Assembly (NCBI RefSeq): GCF_030272615.1
Contig: NC_081408.1
Coordinates: forward strand, 306,965,950-307,029,949
Origin: Cryptomeria japonica
Lineage: Eukaryota; Streptophyta; Pinopsida; Cupressales; Cupressaceae
DNA length: 64,000 bases
Direction of reading: 5' to 3'
Shown: positions 21,906 to 31,650 of the stretch, piece by piece
How positions within the stretch are numbered: the stretch's first letter is position 1
Layout of the letters: every line of letters starts with the position of its first letter
The notes under the pieces: model-generated
What the model saw: only the letters and a program-made list of their open reading frames with translations
Databases searched by the model: none
What the model was told of the DNA's origin: nothing
Position numbers and translations under genes: made by a program

Positions 21906-22768
21906 CCCCCATTTTTCATTTCATTGGGTAATAGAGAAATAGTGGAATAGTGTGAGAGTTAATAGTTGATGTAAGAGAGATTAGAGTTAGAAGCAATTTC
22001 ATTTTGTAGTAAGATTGAGCTTTGAAGAGAGAAATTCAAGCAATTGTTGTATATGATGACTTGGAAATCAATAAAATATTGAAGTTATGGTGTTTTGTTG
22101 CAAATTTCTTGAGTTATCTTCATGGTTGTTTGATCTACTTGAATCGTGCTCAATCAAAGTAGTTTGTTAATTTGAAAGACTAAGTGTGAGACTTGATATT
22201 TAGTAGGATTCGTACTCCAAACCACTAGCTTCTTGTTGATTGTAGGAACGCCTTGCGTGGTCGACTGGAAAAGACCTTGAATCCTTAATCTTCAAACGTT
22301 ATCGCATCTTGGATATGTACCTTCGTGGTAGTGTCCATGATCTTTGATGCATTGAATATCATTTTATTACCTTAGAAGATCGCACTAATTTCAATTGAGT
22401 TGTTATCTTATGGCAAAATTGAAGTTGGTTGAATCTTGCCAAGTCTTGTCTACACGAAGTCATCCTTAGGGTTAGATTAGATTAGACCTCTTTCAAACCC
22501 TATCCTTTTGTTATTTTTGAAAAAGTTTCTTAGTTTAGCAAATCTTGAGCTTTCGGAATACGTAAGGCCCCTTGGAGGAAACAGCAAATCACATCATACC
22601 GCTCGAAGCTTGTCCACACGTAGAGACCCTACTAAAAGAACCTTGGAGTCTACCTAACTGATCCTTTATGCGTATCTTCAGCAGTTAGAGACTATTTTCT
22701 CAAGAGAGGATAAGATGCCTATTGGTATTTTATTCTGTGTATGATGGTGTACAAAATACACGTCAACA

Positions 22769-23437
22769 GTATCCGGACTTCAAAAATATCAAAATCATCA
22801 TGGTGGAAATTCACCCTATGTCTGGAATCACTATCTGCATTAAAATCCTCAAAATCTCGTCAGAAAAGTCTTGGTGGAAAATCGATAGGCATCAGGAATC
22901 ATCATTTTAGTCCTCATTAAAGTCATCCGCAGTCCTGGTAGAAAATTGTGGGTTGTCAGGAAGAATTCCCACAGTTAGCCAAATTTTTATCATCTTGGTG
23001 GAAAATCGCTTTATGTCTGGATAATGAATGGGGGAAAAATGAGGTCCATCAGGAATCCAAGGGAAATTCACCACCAGTCAAGATTTTGAGTGGGGGAAAA
23101 TCATGAGTCATCAGGAATGTGGGGGAAAAGAACCTCCCATCAGGAATTTTCACATTTTGACCCTTAGAACATGGATTTTCATCCGGAATTTAATAGTTTA
23201 ACCACTCAAAATCATCCGAACACTGAGAATTTTCAATAAAATGCATCGAGACTTAAGCAAATTTAGCCAAATTTGAGCATAACAAAAGGAAACCTATCGG
23301 GATAAATTGCAAAGTCAACTTGAATAACTTCCTAGGAGCGAGAAAACAACTCCTAAAGGTCTTGAAACACTTAGGCACTTAAAAATCATTGACGAGGACA
23401 TTCAAAAACACGTTAACACTCAAAGGTTTACACTTAG
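22769..23437 (-). repeat. Unit A leader, array of GGAAAATC/CAGGAAT motifs
   Basis: On the + strand about seven degenerate copies of GGTGGAAAATCG or GGGGGAAAATC, each followed about 15-20 bases later by ATCAGGAATC or GTCTGGAAT, lie between 22.80 and 23.15 kb. The rest is A/T-rich. No ORF is supportable. Confidence 0.6.
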
Positions 23438-23577
23438 ACAAAATTAGGATCATTTAAAATCTCAAACAAAATTAGGATCATTTAAAATCTCAAACAAAAT
23501 TAGTATCATTTAAAATCTCAAACAAAATTAGGATCATTTAAAATCTCAAACAAAATTAGGATTATTTAAAATCTCAA
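23438..23577 (+). repeat. 28-bp tandem repeat, five copies
   Basis: Units start at 23438, 23466, 23494, 23522 and 23550. The core is AAATTAGGATCATTTAAAAT. Copies differ by single bases (AGTATC in copy 3, GGATTATT in copy 5). It lies within the leader of unit A. Confidence 0.95.
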
Positions 23578-23765
23578 CTTTCACGCACTTGATCCTATAA
23601 CTTCAAAACCCTAAATGACAATAGGAATGATAAAAAATCCGAGACTTGGGCACGGGAACTCAAAATTGCCCACTATGCTGCCAGAACCCTAAACTAATCA
23701 ACGTAGAAAGAAGGAAAGAGGGGGTCCCCGTTTGCAATGGGGTGATGTGTGATAAGGTCACACCA

Positions 23766-25690
23766 TTATCCTTAAGAATTAACCTCTCAAGCCTTTGAGA
23801 GCACTTGAAAGGGAGGTGCTCCCACCCAACAACACACCAATCTCCCATGTATTCTGAAGCCCATTTAGCTAAGCAATTTGCAATGCTATTCCATTCCCAC
23901 GGAATATGAACATAAGAGATAAAATCCAAAGGTCCTCTCAACCATAGGAATATTCCATAAAATTCCTGATTATTCAGAATATTAACCAGAATCTAAGAAT
24001 CTGTCTCACAAATAATATTTCTCTAGCCCAATTCACAACATCTCTCCAAGGAAATGAGCAACACCAAAGCCCATAAGATTGCTAGTCTGGTGATCCTTAT
24101 AAATTGAGAAGAAGAAAAGAACCTTACCTAAACTATCTCTCCCAATACCTGCTACCCCAACATGCTCGAGATTACCCCTAGACGAGCCATCTATGTTAAT
24201 CTTAACTAATCCGAGGGAGGGTGGTTTCTACTTCCCTTATTTGGATTTTCTTTCCACAAACCTTCCTCTTCCTCATAGAGTTTACCTTCAAACTACTCGC
24301 GACTAAACCCAAACCTTTCATTACCTCCACCTCCCTAGGCTCCAGAGGATCATCCATTTCACAATTAACCAGAACAGTCTCTTGAATGATACCTAAAATT
24401 CACTACCAAATCTGATGCACCATCAACTACCTTCCTTGAAAGATTTTGCAGTTATTTTTTGACCAAATTTGCTAGAGGATGCAAGTGGGACCAATACCCC
24501 AAGCCACTTGAAGAAAGAGAGCTTTGGCAGGTGGCCTTCCAAGGCTCCTCCAAAACTCCATTAAAGAGGAGGCTCGAACACAAGCCTGCTTCGAAGTACT
24601 CCACTACAAATGCTAAAGGTACTTTGAGAAACCACACTAAAGGAAAAGATGGGTGAGCTCGGGCTCTCCTCATCCTTCCCACAAAGAACACAAATCAACA
24701 GACCATGAAATCCATGCTTTTGGAGATTCTCCTAAGGCATCTGTTATGGGTTTCAAGCAAAACTTACATTTAGGCCACACATACTTATACCACAAATTTT
24801 TCCACCAAGGAACTGCATTAGCCCCATCCTTTTGTCTAGCAAGTTCCCGATATCATACAAACAGAGTAAATCCCTCGTGGGTCAAGACAACAAGCCAAAA
24901 GATCATCTTCCCTTAGGTAGTTGCACACTCTACCCGCAAGAATTTTGGTGAGCTCAACCCAGTCCTCCAACACACCTCTAGGCGGCTATTCACTAGAATG
25001 CTTCCATCTGTAAACCTCCACTTTGCCTATACTTTGAGCTAACTTAAAATCCTCCAACCTCTACCAAACAACTTCTATGAAACAAATGGAAAGAGATCGA
25101 AGTTGAGGGTACATAGACAAAATAGGGGGATAACCATCCCAAGAATCGGACCATAAAAGAGCCATTGATCCCTCGTTGGATATCCAAAAAAGGCCTTGTT
25201 TCACTAGCTCCACTCCTCTCTTCAGAGTGTCCTAAATCTTAGAACCTCTTCTTGTTAGATAAAACCTTGGCACATCATTAAGATCCATTCCCCTCAAGTA
25301 CTTTAGGGAAATAATTTTGGTTCAACTGTGATCTTGCTTGGTGCACCACCGCCAATAGAGCTTAGTAGCTAAAGCATAACCTGAAAGTAAAGCATGACAC
25401 AATCCCAACCCTCATTGGATAGGTCTGCAAACGGTATCCCATTTCACCAAACTCCACTTAGAGGAGGAAAGATTGCCAACCCCTAAAACTTGCTTAGAGA
25501 GAGCCTCTAGCCCCTTGACAAAACCAGAAGGGGCTACTTGGACCATATTTCTATATATTGATAGTGCTTGGATCATAGATTTCAAAAGCTCAATTCTACC
25601 TTCCAAAGACAACGACTTGAAAGTCCAATGAATTACTTTCTCGCGGAACTTATACAAAATTTTCTGCCAAGTTACTCTCGGTAGTGATTG
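23766..25690 (-). mobile_element. LINE piece 3: end of RT, zf-RVT-like region, RNase H
   Basis: The frame from 25690 reads FREKVIHWTFKSLSLEGRIE, ALSKQVLGVGNLSSSKWSL and DTVCRPIQGLGL-like text, the thumb/zf-RVT region of plant L1 ORF2. Further on, KINIDGSSRGNPRPAGVGGI is the start of the C-terminal RNase H (RVT_3), with its first catalytic Asp, and AWNSIANCLAKWAS-like text is its end. Several stops are present. Its left edge is the insertion point of unit A and its right edge that of unit B. Confidence 0.85.
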
Positions 25691-25954
25691 TGTTGGTTGA
25701 AAATTTTGTACACCTGGGGGATGTGCAAAATTGTGGTTTCAAGCACAGTGTGTGAGTATAATACTCTGCTAATTTAGGGAAGGCTCCCCCTATCTATTAA
25801 CTAATCTAATCTAATATGGGTGAGACAACAATCTTTCTTTTTCTTTCAAGAAAAACTATATTGTTTTCTCTTCACAGAAAAGAAATCACAATTGGAAATA
25901 AATAACAACAATAACTTATAAAGCAAAATGAGAGGGAGGAAACGAAGTTTCCTG

Positions 25955-26405
25955 AAAGCACAAAGACTTCCGTCACTTCCTCCGAGATGGGAAAACAATA
26001 TCAAGCGCAAAGTCTTGAATATCTAAAATCCTATCTACCCTTTTATAATAATAACTTCTAAGAACAAGAGCAACGCATAGCAGCACAAAGTCCGCAAATA
26101 TAATGCACTTTTGAGACTAAAATGGGAATTATCACGAGCACAAAGTCTTGCAATATTTCACAACTTTCAAATTACGAACTAAAACTAATTTCACCCTTGA
26201 TGTCTACAACACAAAGTCTGCAATTATTTGTAGTGAAGCTCTTTCCAACAACCTTCTACAATTTCAAGTAAGCACAAAGATACATTTCACAATGACACAA
26301 GAACACAATGGGAATCAAATAAGATCTCAACACAAAGTCTGAAATCCCACACTTCTTTATATTACTCAACAGATGCCAATTTACAACTATAAAGCTCAAA
26401 GTCTT
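25955..26405 (-). repeat. Interspersed CACAAAGTCTGCAA motif in the tail of unit B
   Basis: Eight copies of (A)GCACAAAGTCYGCAAT or a close variant recur on the + strand between 25.95 and 26.40 kb (for example near 25960, 26000, 26085, 26140, 26212, 26273, 26332 and 26396). The spacing is irregular, 40-85 bp. It lies downstream of the TATA box of unit B in transcription order, so it would be in the transcribed leader. Confidence 0.7.
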
Positions 26406-26475
26406 TATGAGTATAAAATTCTGTAGAATTTACTTGCTTGCATAAAAGATAAGATATACAATAGACCCCCTCAAA

Positions 26476-26483
26476 TATATATA
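26476..26483 (-). promoter_or_regulatory. TATA box in the tail of unit B
   Basis: TATATATA lies 785 bp from the terminus of unit B, in line with the other units. I see no telobox palindrome beside it. Confidence 0.5.
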
Positions 26484-26854
26484 GGAGAGGGAATTTGAGA
26501 AAAGGTGGGCGGGTCCTGACTTGAGAAATTCTCTCAACCACCATGACTTATTCGAACGACAGTCCTAATCTAACTTAACTTGTAGTTTCTCTACATGTAA
26601 TTACATTGTACAAAAGTGCAAGTGAAAAGTACACTTGCACTCACAAAATTTGTCTTTACATGTAACTTGTCAAAAGCAAAATACATAAAACAAAAACTAA
26701 GTGTATGGGACACTCTTTATTCCTTCTCATTCGTAGACGTGAAATACTGGAAACTGCTGATTGATCTTTGCAATTTATCTGGATCCGGCCCTGAAGTATT
26801 CTTGGCAATTGGAACAGTCTTGATGATCACACCATAATACCTCACTGTTGCTTC

Positions 26855-27092
26855 CTAATGTTCTTCAAGAACAATTTGCATCTTATCATAGAATATCTGG
26901 TAGTTCACAAACCTATGGATCAAATCCACAGTAAATTGTTTTGGCTCTAGTTCTTGGCGGAGTCTTGAAACCATCTCTACAAGTACCTCATCTGCTGCAA
27001 GCAACTCTCCATCTGAATTTAGAATCTTACAAGATATTTTATCATAATTAGAAAGTATGTCTTGTTCAACCTCGCCACTCATCTCAAGTGTT
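26855..27092 (-). pseudogene. Unit B ORF, C-terminal part beyond the TIR element
   Basis: It reads EMSGEVEQDILSNYDKISCK and onward to LEEH and a stop. It continues in frame from KELIKDVQVTL (at 31651 and above) when the TIR element and one TSD are removed. It corresponds to the C-terminal coiled-coil part of the other two ORF copies. Confidence 0.7.
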
Positions 27093-27407
27093 GTTAATGT
27101 TTATATCAGATTTGAATATAGGATCTTTTAAATCTTATTAATGCAATTTCCACTTCTTATATCAATATAAGGATTCCTTTGTATATCAATTAATTTAACA
27201 TGAACTGCTGTACAATGATCATTTAAAACTGATATTAATCTTATTGCAATTTTACATGAAAACATAATCAATTAATATATTAAATTTCCAACAGCAAATG
27301 GCCTGCAATATTCTAGGATGCAGTCAATATTGTTTCTGCACTGTAATTATTCTGTACATCCACAATACGATTGTCTCCCTCCTTATATAAGGAGAGAGAC
27401 ATGCCTT

Positions 27408-27427
27408 CGTAGAGGCATGCCTCTACG
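27408..27427. repeat. 20-bp perfect palindrome
   Basis: CGTAGAGGCATGCCTCTACG reads the same on both strands. It sits within a larger imperfect inverted repeat whose outer arms are AGAGACATG (27396-) and CATGTCTCT (to 27456). Confidence 0.9.
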
Positions 27428-28274
27428 TGGATCATGTCCACATAGAGACATGTCTCTCGATCGTGCAAGAACATGCCGATACATAATGAAATGTAGTTGA
27501 TAATTATTGGTAACCAATTTGCATTTGTTACATTTGTTTATATGATTTGCTAAATGCACATAATCTGATCGATAGTAAATATCGATAAGCATATGATTAA
27601 ATGTTATTTGATATAATCAAATTAATTATGTGTATATTGAATAGTGTATAGTTATATATTTTTAAATATATACATATGTGTTGTGACGTATTCACACATC
27701 GCCCCATTGCAAATGGAGACCCCTATTTTTTTTTTCTTTCTGGGGTTTTCTTTCTAGGTTTTTAGGGTTTTGTCTGTTAGCCTTTGCATGCTGAGTGTTG
27801 CCAGAGGGATCACTAGGATGGCAAGCTCTGCTTGAGCCAGGGGGAGTTAGCAGGTGCTCCAGGTTAAGGTTTCTTTGAAAGTCTTCCTTAGGACAAGGTT
27901 TTGCTCTTGTTGCTAATTGTGTCTTGTTTGAGTTTGAGGAGGTCAATGAAGCTTGGTGAGTGAATATCATCCTTGAAGGTCTGAATTAAGTCAAATTGGT
28001 GAGTGATGAAGTCTGGAATGTCATCCCGAACTTCAAATGTCCTAAAATTTCGCTGTGTCTGGAATGTCATCTTGATCCTGAAATTTGACTAAATTTGGAA
28101 AATTGAAGAATCCTCCAAAAACTAGATTTTGCATTATAACTGCTGGAGGTTCGAAACCACTCTCAAACATCCTGATAGTATATATGGAATATAACTTAAA
28201 GTATAAGAATTTCTTCTTTCTTATACTTAAATGTTATATTCCATACATGAATCCTGACGAAGAGACCAAAATGT

Positions 28275-29900
28275 GAAATTTCGCTCTTGACCCTTCCAAA
28301 GGGTCCAAGGCGAATTTCTATTTCGCTCGTGACCCTTCCAAAGGGTCCAGAGCGAAATTCTCCATGAGACATTCTACTTTGACCCAAACTTAGAACTAAC
28401 TCATTCCCAGGCATTATTGAGGGCAAAGCACTTGTTTGGATGAAGAAATGTGAGAAATGAAGTCAAGATTTGAGCCTAAATGTGAATTTCGCTCCCGACC
28501 CTTCCAAAGGGTCCAAAGCGAAATTCTCCCTAGACACTATTTTCTCCCTTGTTTGGGCTAACATCCTTGTTCCTTGGACATGGTGGGGGTAGATGGATAT
28601 GTCTTTGCCTTTCCAAGTGATAGAATGTGAAGGACTGGAGGATTTTAGCCTAAAATAGAAATTTCGCTCCTGACCCTTCCAAAGGGTCCAGAGCTAAATT
28701 CTTGATAAACCTCTTTTGCTTCCATGTTTAGGCCACAAACCTTGTTCCTTGAGCGAGGAGTGGTGTATTTTTACCTTCCGGAGAAGATTGGAGTTGAAGA
28801 GATGAAGAGTCAAGCCTAGAGTAGGAATTTCACTCCTGACCCTTCCAAAGGGTCCAGAGCGAAATTCCCCAAATCCCTCTTTTCCTTCCATTTTTGTGTC
28901 AAGCTAAGTGTGGATCAAGGTAGATTGAGCTTGGAAGGACCCTTAGGCTTGCCTTTGAATTGATTGTGGCCACCAATGATCAAGATTTTGAACTTAAACT
29001 AGGATTTCGCTCCTGACCCTTCCAAAGGTTCCAAGGCGAAATCCTAAATAGGTCTTGTCCTGGCCATGGTTTTTTAGCAAAATTCTCCTTTTTAGCCATG
29101 TTGGGGCCAAGGAAGTGTTGTTATGTTTAGAGATAGATCCAAAGGTGAGAATCAAGTAAGAACAAAGTGAGAGGAGTGGAGTTGAACAGTCCAGGGCGAA
29201 ATTCTTCAAGCCACCTATTTTTCCCTTGATTGAAGCCAAAACTTTGATCCCTGTGGCATGATTGGAAGAAAAGTGATGTATTCTCACCTTGCAAGATAGA
29301 TTGGAGTGAAGGAAATGAAATATCAAGTGAACAACTTGAATTTCGCTCCTGACCCTTCCAAAGGGTCCAGAGCAAAATTCTCAAAATGTCATTTTTCCTT
29401 AAAGTTTGTGCTAGGCCAGGACAGTGATCAAGGTGAATTAGACTTAAAGATGGCCATAGGCATGTGCTTGAATAGGTTATGAGTCCAAGAGGTAAGGATT
29501 TTGAGCTAAAGAATGAATATCGCTCCTGACCCTTCCAAAGGGTCCAAAGCGAAATTCTCTATTTCACCCAATTTGCTCATGATGAAGGTCAAGAGATGGA
29601 TTCCTAGGCCTTGTTGGAGAGAAGACTAGTGTATGCTTGCCTTGGAAGACATTTTGGAGTGGAGAAGTGATAGAACTTGAGCCTAAACACGAATTTCGCT
29701 CCTGACCCTTCCAGAGGGTCCAGAGCGAGATTCCTAAGTGGTCTAATATTTTGCCTAGGTCCTTGAGCAAAACCTATTCCTTGGCAATTTTGGAGGTGAA
29801 TGACTTGATCTTGGTGAAGTAATGTTGAAAATGAGGTCTGATTGAGCAACTTTGTCAAAATTTGCTCCTGACCCTTCCAAAGGGTCCAGAGCGAAATTTT
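28275..29900 (+). repeat. Hairpin array, about 170-bp period (10 hairpins plus one half)
   Basis: A 43-bp near-palindrome recurs. Its arms are GAATTTCGCTC and GAGCGAAATTC, with an inner pair GACCCTTCC/AAAGGGTC. Copies are at 28275, 28320, 28484, 28658, 28825, 29002, 29338, 29515, 29691 and 29857, and a half copy at about 29186. From the second copy on, spacing is 152-184 bp. The sequences between hairpins are also related, and similar spacers recur at 513 bp (28825/29338 and 29002/29515), indicating a three-unit higher-order repeat. Compensating changes keep several arms paired. Confidence 0.92.
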
Positions 29901-30525
29901 TATAGGGCCTGTCTCTGGAGAGGATATTGAACGAAATTCCATTTTGATGTCTTCTCATTAACGATTTAAGGTATAAAATGCTATGTTAGAATGAATTTAT
30001 TATGTGTCCTTTATCATCTTTTGGTTTGTTTTGCAAATGAAAGAACCGGCCAGGACAAGGACAACCTCTTCCAGTCCATCGTCATCAAGGACGTTCCACA
30101 GGCAAAAGAGAAGACTCAAGGTGCTTCGAAGCATTGGAAGACTAGGGGTGTTCAAGGAGTTCGAGTTAACCTCAAGACTTCATTCTTTCACAAGATGACA
30201 AAGAAAGGGCTTTGGTAGCACTTCTAGTTGGAGGTGTGCTACTGGAGAAGAAAGACTTGACAATAAGGAAGCCTGGTCAAACAAAGTAAGTACATCATTC
30301 ATCATGTCAAAAGACTGAAGAGGATCAACCAAGTCACAAGTGTTAGACAAGGTGGCATCCCAGTCATCATTCTTCCGATTAGATTGGTCCACCTCAGCAT
30401 GACCGGATTCAATGTACCTAATTTATCGGAGGCGGCACAAACTTCGGTGTACCTACCCTTGCTTCCTATTGGTCCTCACTCTTGGAATGTAATTTTCTCA
30501 TTGGCTAAAGGAAGTTTGTTGTAAC

Positions 30526-30543
30526 AAACCCTAATTAGGGTTT
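30526..30543 (+). promoter_or_regulatory. Telobox-like palindrome of unit C
   Basis: AAACCCTAATTAGGGTTT, identical to 21816-21833, lies 64 bp upstream of TATATAAA. Confidence 0.65.
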
Positions 30544-30607
30544 CTATCTTGTAATCCTAGCCATTGATTCTAAGTCAATCAGAGCTGTTTGTTTGTAAAG
30601 GGCTCTC

Positions 30608-30615
30608 TATATAAA
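30608..30615 (+). promoter_or_regulatory. TATA box of unit C
   Basis: TATATAAA within CTCTCTATATAAAGCC lies 852 bp before the CAACA end. It is a good match to a plant TATA box in its expected LTR-like position. Confidence 0.7.
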
Positions 30616-31650
30616 GCCATGGCTCCTCATTTGTAAAGGTTAATAGTTAATGGTTGGTGAATAGTTAGAAATAGTGAATAGTCAGCTGATAGAATAGCAA
30701 TTAGAGTAGATTAGGAGGACAAGGCAAGAAATTGTTGCCATTGATTGTAAATAAACTCCATTTTCATTGAAGTTATGGTGAAGTGTGTTGTTTCTTTGCA
30801 ATATGCATGGTCTCTTGTTGAATCTTCATTTTAGATGATAGATAATTAAATTGAATGAAAGAAGTTATTGAATGCACTTGTGTGGAATCCACCTAGTCCA
30901 AACCACTAGCCTTTTGCTGACTGTAAGTGCGCCTTGCGTGGTCAACTGGCATAGAATGAGCTTAATCCCGAGTCGTAACACCTCTGTTCATGCATTATCT
31001 TGAATGGTGATCAGTATTTGATGTTGTACGATTTGAACATATTTGAAACATCCCTTAGAAGATCGCACTGAGTTGGTGTTGAATTGTTCAACCTGATGGT
31101 AAGACCCAGCCCAGTAGGACTCCACCTAGTCATTCATCCATCTTCTCGCATTCTAGGTCTTAGAGTAGACTTCCTGAACCTTGTATCTTTTGCCATTTCT
31201 TTATCTTCTAGTTAGTAAATAGGACTTGTGATTCCAGCAAATCAGACGTTCAGGTCATCGAATGTAAGTCCCCTTGTGATTCCAGCAAAATCACATCATA
31301 CCGCAAGAGCTTATCCACATGTAGAGACCCTACATACAAGAACCTTGGAGTTACTCGGATTGATCCTTCGGCAAGATCTTTAGCAGTCGGGAAACTTTGT
31401 TCAAGAGAGGATAATATACCTTGGTATTTTATTCCGTGTTTGGTCGTGTACAAAAAACACATCAACAATATGATTAACTCATAATCATATTTCAAGATTA
31501 ATATTTAAGGAAGAATCTTATTAAATACATAATGCAAATAATGGATTAATACTTGTAGAGGATAGATATCAAATGCTTAAGGCTGATAGGCTAATTAAGC
31601 ATTTGATTTCGTCGATTAGAATTATCTGACCGAAGCTACAAAACATTAAC

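Larger units (their letters stand above)
18830..22768 (+). mobile_element. Inverted, 5'-truncated relative of unit A nested in unit A
   Basis: The right end is TGTACAAAATACACGTCAACA minus its first base, the same terminus as unit C. The left end lacks both the TGTTGTGACG start and the N-terminal part of the ORF present in unit A, so it is 5'-truncated. The leader of unit A abuts it on the left, giving a head-to-head pair of related ORFs. The sequence after the right end is GTATC, but I find no matching GTATC on the left, so the insertion mechanism is unclear and the left boundary is approximate. Confidence 0.6.
13475..23765 (-). mobile_element. Unit A: TG...CA element with long ORF (about 6.35 kb plus nested copy)
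   Basis: On the - strand the unit begins TGGTGTGACC (23765) and ends GCATAAAACACACATCAACA (13475). The 5-bp flanks are TTATC (23766-23770) and TTATT (13470-13474), a TSD with one mismatch. Its start resembles TGTTGTGACG of unit C, and both then read TCACACATC and ATTGCAAA. Its order is: start, repeat-rich leader (23.76-22.77 kb, then about 18.83-17.9 kb), ORF (17835-14586), partial telobox palindrome (14400-14414), TATA box (14315-14322), end. I see no terminal direct repeats. A + strand relative (about 18830-22768) sits in its leader. Confidence 0.75.
27679..31467 (+). mobile_element. Unit C: 3,789-bp TG...CA unit with exact TSD, no long ORF
   Basis: An exact 5-bp TSD ATATG lies at 27674-27678 and 31468-31472. 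It starts TGTTGTGACGTATTCACACA and ends GTACAAAAAACACATCAACA. No second copy of either end is present inside, so it is either a solo LTR of 3.8 kb or a repeat-less element. Layout: 0.6-kb start region, hairpin array (28275-29900), short region with ATGAAAGAACCGG (30039-), telobox palindrome (30526-30543), TATA (30608-30615), end. The long ORF of units A and B is absent. Confidence 0.88.
27093..31650. mobile_element. TIR DNA element (about 764 bp net) inserted in the unit B ORF
   Basis: The terminal inverted repeats are GTTAATGTTT at 27093 and AAACATTAAC ending at 31650. The duplicated flank is AAGTGTT at 27086-27092 and 31651-31657 (or CAAGTGTT if the terminal C is shared). Excising it restores the unit B reading frame exactly. 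It encodes nothing. It contains CTCCTTATATAAGGAG (about 27380-27395) and a 20-bp perfect palindrome (27408-27427). The 7-8-bp TSD suggests hAT or a related superfamily. Unit C later inserted into it. Confidence 0.8.

Noticed and set aside
28275-29900. Possible CRISPR array, because of regularly spaced palindromic repeats
   Set aside because: Spacers are long (about 125 bp) and similar to each other, repeats are diverged, there are no cas genes, and the context is a plant transposon.
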